A stretch of 45,297 bases of DNA from the NCBI RefSeq assembly GCF_030161235.1, contig NZ_BSPW01000019.1, positions 356-45,652 on the forward strand, in the 5' to 3' direction. This DNA is from Vibrio zhanjiangensis (GTDB lineage Bacteria > Pseudomonadota > Gammaproteobacteria > Enterobacterales > Vibrionaceae). Within the stretch, counting starts at the first letter, position 1. Every line of letters begins with the position of its first letter. Below are positions 36,507 to 44,110 of the stretch, piece after piece. A program made the translations under genes and the position numbers. The notes under the pieces are model-generated. The model did no database searches. It saw nothing but the letters and a program-made list of their open reading frames with translations, and was not told where the DNA came from.

Positions 36507-36611
36507 TGGTAAAGCTTGAGCTAGAGAACAAATCTAGTAGCTCAACTATGAGCTATTTTCTAAAAAATTTAGGTCATTGAAACCTTCAAGCCATTTGTTA
36601 TTCCACTGGCT

Positions 36612-37118
36612 ATGATTGATAAAGGTGATAGCTTGAAATACAACACAACTCCACAGCCTTTTCCCCCGAATATTGATATGTGGCCTATAGGTTCGTCAGA
36701 ACGCTTAATACATGGATGCTGGCTGTTGAGCATTATGAGGCTCCACACGTTCACCAATGAGTGTGACGAAACGCTCCAAGAAACGTACAATGAAATTAAT
36801 CATAAAATAGGTGTAAATACGGTTTACATTGATCTTCTTACCTTAGGCGAGGATTACAGACATGTGTCACAAATCTTAAATATCATTGGGAACAATGAAC
36901 AACCGACTTGGGTTTGGTTTACCAACTGCGACGCTCTATTAGATACTTCGCTTGCTGGTTGGCTACGATCGATTCTAACTACCTGTAATGTGGAGCATCT
37001 AAGAGTGGCTTTTATTCTCGATAATAAAACTCAGTACCGAGAAATTTTTCAAACATATTCATCGCCGCTTTACAGAGCTACTACAATATTAAACACCGTT
37101 AAAAGCATTAACTGCTAG
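36612..37118 (+). CDS. Hypothetical protein, third gene of the CoiA cassette
   Basis: A 168-residue protein with alternating strands and helices. TWVWFTNCDALLD and HLRVAFILDN resemble the Walker B and sensor strands of an AAA-type ATPase, but no Walker A loop is present. It may be the remnant of a larger ATPase or a degenerate member. No good ribosome site is seen before the ATG; the frame is open 14 codons further upstream without another standard start. Function unknown. Confidence 0.5.
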   Translation: MIDKGDSLKYNTTPQPFPPNIDMWPIGSSERLIHGCWLLSIMRLHTFTNECDETLQETYNEINHKIGVNTVYIDLLTLGEDYRHVSQILNIIGNNEQPTWVWFTNCDALLDTSLAGWLRSILTTCNVEHLRVAFILDNKTQYREIFQTYSSPLYRATTILNTVKSINC

Positions 37119-37131
37119 AAAAATTACTTGT

Positions 37132-37365
37132 CTAAAATTTCACATTAGCAGCCTTTCTTTTTTCATCAATATAATTAGCTAAATCGATTAAGCTGACTAA
37201 ATATTCAGACTTTTGTGATTCACGCCAAACGCGAACCGGTAGGCGATTAGCCGTCGCTCGATCTTTTGCAGTGCGAGGTGCTAAGCCAAAATATTTTTCA
37301 GAGATCAGTGAAAGCGGAACGACAGCCGTATTAAATTCAGCCATCAACAAAAAAATAGTATTCAT
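37132..37365 (-). CDS. rdfN: PrtN-family protein, probable excision factor RdfN
   Basis: A 77-residue protein of the PrtN (pyocin activator) family (MNTIFLLMAEFNTAVVPLSL, RTAKDRATANRLPVRVW, YLVSLIDLANYIDEKR), a winged-helix-like DNA binder. RdfN is established as the recombination directionality factor of dusA-specific elements, and this is the best candidate here. The start at 37365 is chosen over an open frame 20 codons upstream, because the family begins here. A TGCCC-N5-GGGCA box (37436-37450) lies upstream. Confidence 0.78.
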   Translation of the reverse strand: MNTIFLLMAEFNTAVVPLSLISEKYFGLAPRTAKDRATANRLPVRVWRESQKSEYLVSLIDLANYIDEKRKAANVKF

Positions 37366-37435
37366 AACAATCTCCATTTTCAGTTTGAGCTCAATTATTC
37401 TCGGGCATTTCAATACGCAAGACATAACGTGAATC

Positions 37436-37450
37436 TGCCCTCATCGGGCA
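37436..37450 (-). promoter_or_regulatory. Candidate SgaCD/AcaCD box of rdfN
   Basis: TGCCCTCATCGGGCA is a near-perfect inverted repeat, 71-85 bases before the rdfN start and about 35-50 bases upstream of a possible AATAAT -10. AcaCD control of rdfN is established in the family; the site is my inference. Confidence 0.6.
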
Positions 37451-37471
37451 CAAAGAGCTCTTTTTTTGGCA

Positions 37472-38983
37472 TCAGGACAAATCTCTGGGTGCGGGAATAT
37501 ATAGAAGAGGACCGAATGACCGCTCGAATTTTTTTAGTTCCTGCCAGTACCGACGCACTGTGCGAGCTGAGCGACCAGCAAGCATCGCTATCGCTTCCTG
37601 TGTGACTGTTACGCGAGTCTTCACAAGTTGCATTAGTGCTGTCTGGAGTGCTGTCATCGTTTTAGAACGGCGAGCATCAGCCGTGTTCTTCGCAGCATCG
37701 TGCTGCCTGCTGCGGATTTCTTCACGTGTTAATGTTTCTTTAGTGTTTTCAAACAGGAAGTCGGATGCAATGTTCAGGTTATTTTCAAGGTATTCAGCAA
37801 TACTGTCTTTTGTGTACTTGTAATGCTTTTGATGTGCTGTTTTCAGATATGCTGCCAACTCATCTTCCGTCAAGTGTATAAATTCTGCGTTCAAAGCCTT
37901 GATCGCATCATAAGCATCTTGCGGAGAACGTTTAATGTGTTGTAAGGCTACAAAAAGTATAAAAGCATGAAGATCACGCTTTCCTTCTGGTATACCTTCG
38001 CGTCTGACATGCGAACAAATCACTGAGTAGATCCGAAACCACCACTGTCCGATGGTATGTCTGCCGTTATGTTTTGTCGGTTTTGATTGGGGTGGCTTGG
38101 CTGCTGCTTTCGCTTTTGGTCTTGGCTTCAGGTCTTCCAGACAACCTGTTTGGTGCAGCACGATTGCTTGCTGATTCTGTTCCGAACGAACAAGTAATTC
38201 TGCAAGTTCTTCGAAATCATACGTTGGACCGCCAACGAACGACCGAACTATCCGCCCACTTTTTCCGTGGAATGTTCCCGGTAGCCTCAAAACCCTAGCC
38301 GGGTCACGCGAAGCGGCAAAATCAACTATCCAATTAGCATTCGAAGGGCGTGCTTGTTTGAGTGTTCGCGCTAAAACCAAACTAATTTCCCGCCAGACTC
38401 TCACACGCCACTTATAGGCGGGAACACCCTCGTAAATCCAGTAAAGGTGCATACCGCCACTGCCGGATGCCACATAGCATGTCGGAACTGGTAGATTTCG
38501 CTCACCCAGAATTTGTAAGATCTCAGTAAACAAGATTTCCTGTTGATCCGATGAAATTACATCATGACCAAGCGTGTCAATATCGATCCAGTTGGCATGG
38601 AGCTGAGCAAGCTGTTTAGTGTTACGCCAGTCAAAAAATTGATTCGGTGAGACAAACAAGTCCAGACTACAGGTTCGCACTCCAGTTTTCGCGACGTACC
38701 CTTCGGCCTGTAGCTTAATATCAATCAGCTTAGATACAGACTTACCGGACTGCCGCCGCCCAATAGCTTGCCATGACGCGGGCCGTTTATCCGACTTGCC
38801 TGGGTTGATGTGAGGTGACCAAACATACCTACAGTATTTCTCTCTACCGATTTCAAGTAAATCAGTAAACTCAGCAGGAACTAGAGTCTCTCGATAGTGA
38901 ATCTTTTGATTATTGTTATCAAGGCCGTCATTGTCTCGTAGCCATTTAAAAGATTCTGAAAATTCTGAATTGTTAGAATACAC
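37472..38983 (-). CDS. rep: Primase-type replication initiator Rep
   Basis: A 503-residue protein with an archaeo-eukaryotic primase core: D134-x-D136 (NWIDIDT), S175..H179 (GSGGMHLYW) and D221 (IVDFAASRDPARVLRLPG). A C-terminal winged helix follows (VTQEAIAMLAGRSARTVRRY). Excised SGI1-like elements replicate, and a Rep of this kind would initiate that. The start is GTG at 38981-38983; its Shine-Dalgarno sequence is buried in a hairpin and a leader peptide overlaps the start (see those entries). Confidence 0.82.
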   Translation of the reverse strand: MYSNNSEFSESFKWLRDNDGLDNNNQKIHYRETLVPAEFTDLLEIGREKYCRYVWSPHINPGKSDKRPASWQAIGRRQSGKSVSKLIDIKLQAEGYVAKTGVRTCSLDLFVSPNQFFDWRNTKQLAQLHANWIDIDTLGHDVISSDQQEILFTEILQILGERNLPVPTCYVASGSGGMHLYWIYEGVPAYKWRVRVWREISLVLARTLKQARPSNANWIVDFAASRDPARVLRLPGTFHGKSGRIVRSFVGGPTYDFEELAELLVRSEQNQQAIVLHQTGCLEDLKPRPKAKAAAKPPQSKPTKHNGRHTIGQWWFRIYSVICSHVRREGIPEGKRDLHAFILFVALQHIKRSPQDAYDAIKALNAEFIHLTEDELAAYLKTAHQKHYKYTKDSIAEYLENNLNIASDFLFENTKETLTREEIRSRQHDAAKNTADARRSKTMTALQTALMQLVKTRVTVTQEAIAMLAGRSARTVRRYWQELKKFERSFGPLLYIPAPRDLS

Positions 38984-39050
38984 CTTGGCACTTCTCCGGT
39001 ATGGAGAAGTAGTGCAATCTCAACAACTTTGACTTGTTAAAAATCCACAT
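38973..39050 (-). CDS. 25-codon leader peptide overlapping rep (RepY-like)
   Basis: The frame MWIFNKSKLLRLHYF..QGVF ends in TAA at 38973-38975, beyond the rep start at 38983, so the two genes overlap. Translation of this frame would run through the hairpin that covers the rep ribosome site. In IncI-type plasmids RepY does just this to allow RepZ synthesis. The ribosome site for the leader is weak. This peptide is too short for ordinary ORF calling. Confidence 0.6.
   Translation of the reverse strand: MWIFNKSKLLRLHYFSIPEKCQGVF
38991..39009 (-). promoter_or_regulatory. Hairpin hiding the rep Shine-Dalgarno sequence, with pseudoknot partner
   Basis: In the leftward mRNA CTTCTCC (plus 39003-39009) pairs with GGAGAAG (plus 38991-38997), which contains the rep Shine-Dalgarno sequence. 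Directly after it is TGCCAA (plus 38985-38990), which can pair with the UUGGCG loop 100 bases upstream (five Watson-Crick pairs and one G-U). This matches the structure I / structure III pseudoknot of IncI repZ. Confidence 0.6.
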
Positions 39051-39061
39051 TTTGCTACACT
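39034..39061 (+). promoter_or_regulatory. Promoter of the rep antisense RNA
   Basis: On the plus strand TTGTTA (39034-39039) and an extended -10, TGCTACACT (TACACT 39056-39061), are 16 bases apart. The RNA would start near 39068 and end at the hairpin and T-run around 39120. Confidence 0.5.
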
Positions 39062-39067
39062 AATCCT

Positions 39068-39125
39068 CGAATGAAAGACTAAACCCGCGAGGAGCGCCAA
39101 CTCCGTTATCAGCGGGTTTTGTTTT
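39068..39125 (+). ncRNA. Antisense (Inc/RNAI-like) RNA candidate for rep
   Basis: About 58 bases opposite the rep leader. The stem CCCGC/GCGGG (outer, 39084-39088 with 39112-39116) and the inner stem GGAG/CTCC (39091-39104) expose the loop CGCCAA, and a T-rich tail follows. On the mRNA the same loop reads UUGGCG, the conserved contact loop of IncI/IncB/IncL-M Inc RNAs. It should bind the rep mRNA and block leader and rep expression. Confidence 0.65.
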
Positions 39126-39163
39126 GTCTGTCATCAAGTTTTGATTTGCGTAGCAATCTATCC

Positions 39164-39183
39164 CACTTTCACATGTGAAAGTG
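39164..39183. promoter_or_regulatory. 20 bp palindrome upstream of rep (second copy)
   Basis: CACTTTCACATGTGAAAGTG, identical to the inner 20 bases of 32589-32610. It lies about 180 bases before the rep start, where the rep mRNA promoter is expected. Confidence 0.7.
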
Positions 39184-39324
39184 AACGTGTCCCCTTACGT
39201 GCCCCCCTAAAAAACAAAACCACCTAGCATTCAGACACTTAAGAAAAGAATCACTCCCATCGAGCATAGGCGCAATGGAAAATCGGTTAGCTTTGAAATC
39301 CTTTGATATATCAGGCCTAGACAC
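39169..39324 (-). pseudogene. dusA: Displaced original 5' end of dusA
   Basis: From a GTG start (39322-39324, GAGG upstream) the frame reads to RFSIAPMLD, the start of DusA. It then leaves the family at the repeat and runs into island DNA, ending after 51 codons. It is what remains of the native dusA start after integration. It differs slightly in sequence from the functional copy (RFSVAPMLD), as expected if the island replaced it with its own version. No integrase follows to the right, so a second tandem island is not supported. Confidence 0.75.
39259..39273. repeat. Right attachment repeat of the island
   Basis: ATCGAGCATAGGCGC matches 7434-7448 with one mismatch and lies at the breakpoint of the displaced dusA start. 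The island would be about 31.8 kb. Confidence 0.78.
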
Positions 39325-39601
39325 CGTAAAACCTCAACTTATAAAAATCAATATCACCACGAATTAGCTAAAATATTGCTCAACTTCGCCCTTTCAGTCC
39401 CCCAAAGAGTAGGACAGAGGCAAGTTACAACATCGAGACACGCATTTTATCCAATGGTGAACTCAGGTTTAACACTAGGGTAATTGCAAACAAGACGTGG
39501 GTATTATACACGGAGAAGGGAAAACTCAAAAAAGCAGGGTGATCAAAACAGTTTGAGGGTTAAGTTTGACTAGGTCCAAGAAATCAAGAAGGGCCCTTTT
39601 A
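39325..39601. promoter_or_regulatory. Former dusA promoter region
   Basis: Outside the island and upstream of the displaced dusA start. A minus-strand TATAAT (39503-39508) with only poor -35 candidates could be the old dusA promoter, which would now read into the island toward rep. No gene is seen in this stretch. Confidence 0.45.
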
Positions 39602-39856
39602 TCAGTGCCAACAACCTTGACCGTTAAACGCGTTTGGGTCTTTTGGCAACTCCCTTAAAAGTACAACGATCGACTGTATTTCCTTTGACTCAAATGCATA
39701 TCCCTTCGCAAGCATATCATCTAGTAGTGGCATTTAGTTTTTATAGACCTCATTGGCATTATTGCGATTGCTAATCTGCTGCGCCATTTTGATAAGCATT
39801 GAATAGAGTGGAGAAGCTTTACCAAGTTGGCTAAAAGCCGCACTTAAATTACTCAT
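39602..39856 (-). pseudogene. Small gene split by an in-frame TAA
   Basis: The frame starts MSNLSAAFSQLGKASPLYSM, meets TAA at codon 41 (39734-39736), and continues in the same frame as MPLLDDMLAKGYAFESKE.. to a stop at 39602. A stop followed directly by ATG in the same frame suggests one 84-codon gene with a nonsense change, although two tiny genes are possible. Its start overlaps the end of the membrane protein gene by 8 bases, so they form one operon. Confidence 0.5.
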
Positions 39857-40196
39857 TAATAATAGTCCTTGCGATAATCACGTTGAGTGTAAATTGGAGA
39901 CTCATAAAGGTTAAATAATCCGGAGGTAGGGTTTGGTCGCGGTAAATAATCATAGGGTAGCCATACTCAATCAGCACCATGATCACATATAAAACCGCCA
40001 TCACTCGGAGCTGTGTTCGGCTGAATAAATCCACGCCCTTAAATTTGACAAACAAAGCGATAATGACAGCGTAGGTCAACAAAGGCGTAACCATAGCGAT
40101 CGCTTTTTCCACCATGTCACCATAATGGTTGTAACCATTCATAAATGCCGATGTCAGCACAATAAACAGAAATAGAAGCAGAGGCAGTTTCTTCAT
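39849..40196 (-). CDS. Small multi-span membrane protein (possible immunity protein)
   Basis: A 115-residue protein with about four hydrophobic segments (MKKLPLLLFLFIVL, 34-50, 64-80, 95-110). It follows the large putative toxin on the same strand, with a terminator-like hairpin between, and overlaps the split small gene. Small membrane proteins beside membrane-acting toxins are often immunity proteins. This role is inference. Confidence 0.6.
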   Translation of the reverse strand: MKKLPLLLFLFIVLTSAFMNGYNHYGDMVEKAIAMVTPLLTYAVIIALFVKFKGVDLFSRTQLRVMAVLYVIMVLIEYGYPMIIYRDQTLPPDYLTFMSLQFTLNVIIARTIINE

Positions 40197-40358
40197 ACTT
40201 TCAAGTCGTTAGTTATAAACCTCCGCATATGTACATGGACTTATATCGAACTGCAACTGACTAAGCGATGTTTAAGACTTTGTTCCCATTATTACCAATA
40301 AAAAGAACTGGCGTACCAAGTAAAAATGCAAAGCACTAATTCTTGGTGAGATAAGAAT

Positions 40359-40392
40359 AACCCACCCAACCTCTCTCAAAGCTAGGTGGGTT
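40359..40392. terminator. Hairpin terminator after the large putative toxin gene
   Basis: AACCCACC (40359-40366) pairs with GGTGGGTT (40385-40392) around an 18-base loop, 19 bases beyond the toxin stop. It would uncouple most transcription of the downstream membrane protein gene from the toxin. Confidence 0.65.
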
Positions 40393-40410
40393 TTACTTTA
40401 TGGGCCTAGA

Positions 40411-43194
40411 TTACTGAAGGCTTTCGATTTGATCGGCGAGTTTGATTTGCTCCGATGCGCCGTGAACGATTGGGCGCAGCACATTATCACGCAGAGTTTG
40501 CTTGCCTATCTTGCGCATCGACTCCTCAAACACATGGCGGTTGTCCTTACCGACCCAGTGTTTGACTTCGCTGGTCATTTGTGGGGTAAAGATGGCGCGG
40601 CATATCTCATCAAGATGAGCGCTATTATCACTTGGGTTGGCTAAGTCTGCTAAAAACTTATCGCGATTAAATACGTAAACTGAGGTGTCTTTATGGCCCC
40701 AGTTACCTGGAATCGTCAGCGCTGAAGACATATACTCTCGACCCACCATTGGCTTAATCAGCTGTTTGGCCAAGCGATATAAGTTTACCGCAGGAGCAAC
40801 AGGATTGGGGATCTGCCAAGGTTTTTTCGACTTGTTGGCTTCAATCACACTGATGTAATCGCTTGAATCAAGTTTGCTTTCTCTATTACCAAGGTAACCA
40901 TTTCGGCTGGTCAGCCGTTTGACAATACGGCGCTCAAAGTCGTTGGCAAAGCCCTGCTCTTCAGCAAACTTAAACAAAGAATCAATCTGATCAAATCGCT
41001 CATTTTTATTTTGCGGCTCGAGATCAATGTTTTGCTGCTTGGCAATATGCTGCGCGACAAAGGCGGAAAAAGCCGTGTAGTTGTCTTGCTTATTAAGCGC
41101 TTTTTGTGCTTGGCCTATCACATCTAGCGTGGAACTATCGGCCTTAATCTTATCAAAGGCTTCACGATACAGCTTTCTGTAATGACCAGAGTGCTCTTGA
41201 CCATATTTGAGTAGCGGCTTGCCTGCCGCTTGTAAAATCTCGCTGGCGCTTTTGTCTGGATTTTTAACCGCTGTTTGGAAGATGTTTAACCACACTTTTG
41301 GCATCGCTTGATCTTGGCTCAGTTCATAGAGCTTTTTGATCCTGCGTTGAATCACTTCAAAAGGCGTTTTTCCAGGTTCTGACCAGCGACTGATTTCCTT
41401 CTCTTTGTCTGACATCTCATCAGAGATTTCAAATATTTTGTTGGAGTACTGAGCCGCAATTTGACTTAATCCAACGCCACCAATTGTTGCGCCAACACCA
41501 GCATAAAGCACAGGAGCAATGCCTGTTCCAAGTGGTCCACCGAGTATCATGCCAAGCTGGCCGGCCGTAAGGACCGTATTACCAATGGTTTCGGCAATCA
41601 CGACATTACGCTGATGACGGTTAAATTGGCTAAGAATACCTTTAACTTCGGTAAGAGCTTTATCTGAACTGTCTAACACTTTTGAGTCACGGATCTGTTG
41701 TAGCCATTCATTCAACGAGCGTGCTTCTTGAATGCCAAGACCCATTTTAGTTAGGCCAGCGACCACCATTTGTGCCTGTCCAACCACATTGAACGCATCA
41801 CCCACTTGAGACAGTACACTCGTCAGGCTTTGTACCGACGTTCCGGCTAAGGCTTCTGCTGTTGCTCTGGCTTCAAAGGAAATCATGCCCCAATACATGC
41901 CACTTAAACCAGATTCAGTAAATGCTGCTGCCACATAGGCATCGGCAAACTTGGCTACCTTGTCATCTTGATTGGCTTGGAATTTTGCAATTTGTTGGAG
42001 AAGGTCATGGCACTTGGCAGAGGATGGATCAAATACCTCACTTTGGTTGTCGGTCGTTAACAACTTTTGCACATGCTCGGGAAGAACACTGACATCAAGA
42101 TCGGCTTTGGTACTCATCTGCTGATTATGACCAGAGACTTCCTCTTTAAGCTGCTTGAGCTTAGCGATACTGTCTGTGAGTGTTTTAAGCTCATCGTCAG
42201 CTTGCTTGCCTGATTGTAATATGGGTTTGACCGATTCCAGAACATTGGCCTTAAATTTGAGCTGTTCAAGCAGCGCACTTTGAAGATTTTGAATTTGCGC
42301 ATCATCGGTTGCATTAATCAATTGCTCTTTTAGCACCAATTCATCACTGAGCGCTTTCATAACTACGCCGCCAATATCTTCTCTTAGCGATTTTTGCTCA
42401 GCTTTTAGCTCAGAAAACGCTTCACGTGTCTCGTCAGATTCTTCTTTGGCACCTTTCCAACCTGTAAATACCACACCAGCAAATGCAGGGTAAAGTAAAG
42501 TACTTTGCGCGGCTAAAACTAAAGAGCGCGGAAGACCTGAGTTCTCCAGACTGACCGCCAGATCATCACCACCATCAATGACAAGTACTGGCCCCGACTG
42601 GTTTGGTGTAAAAGAAGTCACATTATGCACATCGCGGCCTCTAATCATTCTTTCCATCGCCACCATATGTTTAGCTCTGTGTTTTAAAAAGCCACCTTGC
42701 AAAGCTTGCTTCATTTTTTCTAGGGATGGGAAACGAAAGCTCTGCTCTAATGCGCCGCCACTCACCTTCCATGGGTGCTTTTTATTGGATGAAGGGGCAA
42801 TGTCTACTTCCCATGTTTTCTCTATATCTGCTGCCAAGGCTTTATCACTAGAATAATTATCCTGTAAGTAACTTTTCAGTGATTTCAGAGAATCAAATAT
42901 CCTTGGCTTGCTATATAGCTCACTGGATAGCTCCCAAGAAGAAAATCCGCGCCGCGAGATTTGCACATCAAACTCTTCACCTAAGGATGCTAACTCATCG
43001 TTCAGGGAGGCTTGACCATCTAAGCGTATGATCTGGCCATTGTCTCTGGACTTATCATGATTAAAAAGGTCGCTTTGAACAAGTTCTCGACCTGTATTTT
43101 TCACCTTTGCAATAGAAATGATATTGCTGTTACTGTTTTTGAGGAATGATTGTTGATGTGACGTTTCTTGGGAGTGTTTTACAACTGATAACAT
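40411..43194 (-). CDS. Large putative secreted toxin/effector
   Basis: A 927-residue protein without signal peptide. It has hydrophobic stretches near residues 225-245, 450-485 and 530-585 (GMILGGPLGTGIAPVLYAGV) and a helical, coiled-coil-like region about 250-360. Nothing catalytic is recognised. The layout (no signal, membrane-active centre, small membrane protein next door) resembles T6SS membrane-disrupting effectors of Vibrio, but no VgrG, PAAR or adaptor gene is nearby, so delivery is unproven. AAGG precedes the ATG. Confidence 0.6.
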   Translation of the reverse strand: MLSVVKHSQETSHQQSFLKNSNSNIISIAKVKNTGRELVQSDLFNHDKSRDNGQIIRLDGQASLNDELASLGEEFDVQISRRGFSSWELSSELYSKPRIFDSLKSLKSYLQDNYSSDKALAADIEKTWEVDIAPSSNKKHPWKVSGGALEQSFRFPSLEKMKQALQGGFLKHRAKHMVAMERMIRGRDVHNVTSFTPNQSGPVLVIDGGDDLAVSLENSGLPRSLVLAAQSTLLYPAFAGVVFTGWKGAKEESDETREAFSELKAEQKSLREDIGGVVMKALSDELVLKEQLINATDDAQIQNLQSALLEQLKFKANVLESVKPILQSGKQADDELKTLTDSIAKLKQLKEEVSGHNQQMSTKADLDVSVLPEHVQKLLTTDNQSEVFDPSSAKCHDLLQQIAKFQANQDDKVAKFADAYVAAAFTESGLSGMYWGMISFEARATAEALAGTSVQSLTSVLSQVGDAFNVVGQAQMVVAGLTKMGLGIQEARSLNEWLQQIRDSKVLDSSDKALTEVKGILSQFNRHQRNVVIAETIGNTVLTAGQLGMILGGPLGTGIAPVLYAGVGATIGGVGLSQIAAQYSNKIFEISDEMSDKEKEISRWSEPGKTPFEVIQRRIKKLYELSQDQAMPKVWLNIFQTAVKNPDKSASEILQAAGKPLLKYGQEHSGHYRKLYREAFDKIKADSSTLDVIGQAQKALNKQDNYTAFSAFVAQHIAKQQNIDLEPQNKNERFDQIDSLFKFAEEQGFANDFERRIVKRLTSRNGYLGNRESKLDSSDYISVIEANKSKKPWQIPNPVAPAVNLYRLAKQLIKPMVGREYMSSALTIPGNWGHKDTSVYVFNRDKFLADLANPSDNSAHLDEICRAIFTPQMTSEVKHWVGKDNRHVFEESMRKIGKQTLRDNVLRPIVHGASEQIKLADQIESLQ

Positions 43195-43459
43195 TTTTAA
43201 CCTTTTATATTAGTAGCTATTATTTTGTGGATACAGTCCACAACCCTATATATGAATAGGGACGCACAATATAAATGATAATAAATCCTATTTCTATTTA
43301 AGGTGGTATTTAAATAACAGCCAATTGCAAAATACTGCCGATCATAGTGAGATTGCTTAACGCTGAAAGCGGATATTTTGCGACTGATAAGGTCTGAATT
43401 TAGAGATGAATCCATCGTTAAGACGATCATTTCTCATTCAAAAGCTGTCTTTTTCAGAC

Positions 43460-43488
43460 AAAAAAAAGCTGGCACGGAGTGGCCAGCT
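43460..43488 (-). terminator. Rho-independent terminator, leftward
   Basis: AGCTGGC (43467-43473) pairs with GCCAGCT (43482-43488); on the minus strand the stem is followed by eight T. A leftward transcript must end here although no gene is annotated just upstream, so a small RNA ending at this point is possible. Confidence 0.75.
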
Positions 43489-43791
43489 AAAGTCTCATTA
43501 ACAACCCATTACATACTAATTACCTTGAGGCCTTGTAAGCATAGCCAAGTTTGAAAAGTGCATAACAATCTGTCGCTTATTTTCGCCTTTTCATTAACCT
43601 TTTGCGTATGACTTCCCGCCTTAGCGTAAACACTGAATACTCAGCGACCACTTTATGTGATTGATATCTTACTATTGCGCTTTGCTATTTTTAGGCAAGA
43701 TCGCGACATTCTTGGGGGTAACTAAGGTGAAAGTTACCGTCTGGATTATATAAGGTGAGAAATTGTCAGCTATAAACCACTTATCAAGCAT

Positions 43792-43826
43792 AAAAAAATA
43801 GCTGGAAAGGAGAGCCCATTACCAGC
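43792..43826 (-). terminator. Terminator-like hairpin, leftward
   Basis: GCTGG (43801-43805) and CCAGC (43822-43826) form a short stem with an A7-containing run on its left, which reads as T7 on the minus strand. It is weaker than its neighbours. Confidence 0.5.
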
Positions 43827-44080
43827 CAAAAGCCAACACTAAATTGTAAGACAAGGTCCATCGGAGGACAGTTAAATGTTAGTTGCCGATGGAAACTAAT
43901 CCATGAAAACTGGATAAAAATTCCATTCAATGTCTGGTTTTGTGGTTAACTTCCTCTACCTGAGAGGGATCTTTGATAGTTTGATTCTTTGAGGTGTGAG
44001 TAACATCATAACAGCCAGTAGCAAGTCATATCATGTTAGTTGAGTCAAAATTTCTAGTTGTTAGAAGGTTTCACAGACAT

Positions 44081-44110
44081 AAAAAAACTGGCAGTAAGAA
44101 GACTGCCAGT
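44081..44110 (-). terminator. Rho-independent terminator, leftward
   Basis: ACTGGCAGT (44087-44095) pairs perfectly with ACTGCCAGT (44102-44110); on the minus strand the stem is followed by T7. No leftward gene lies just upstream. Confidence 0.75.

Noticed and set aside
43197..43430. 77-codon minus-strand frame next to the toxin gene
   Set aside because: Skewed composition (Tyr, Ile, Asn), no ribosome site; looks like AT-rich chance coding. It occupies the upstream region of the toxin gene.
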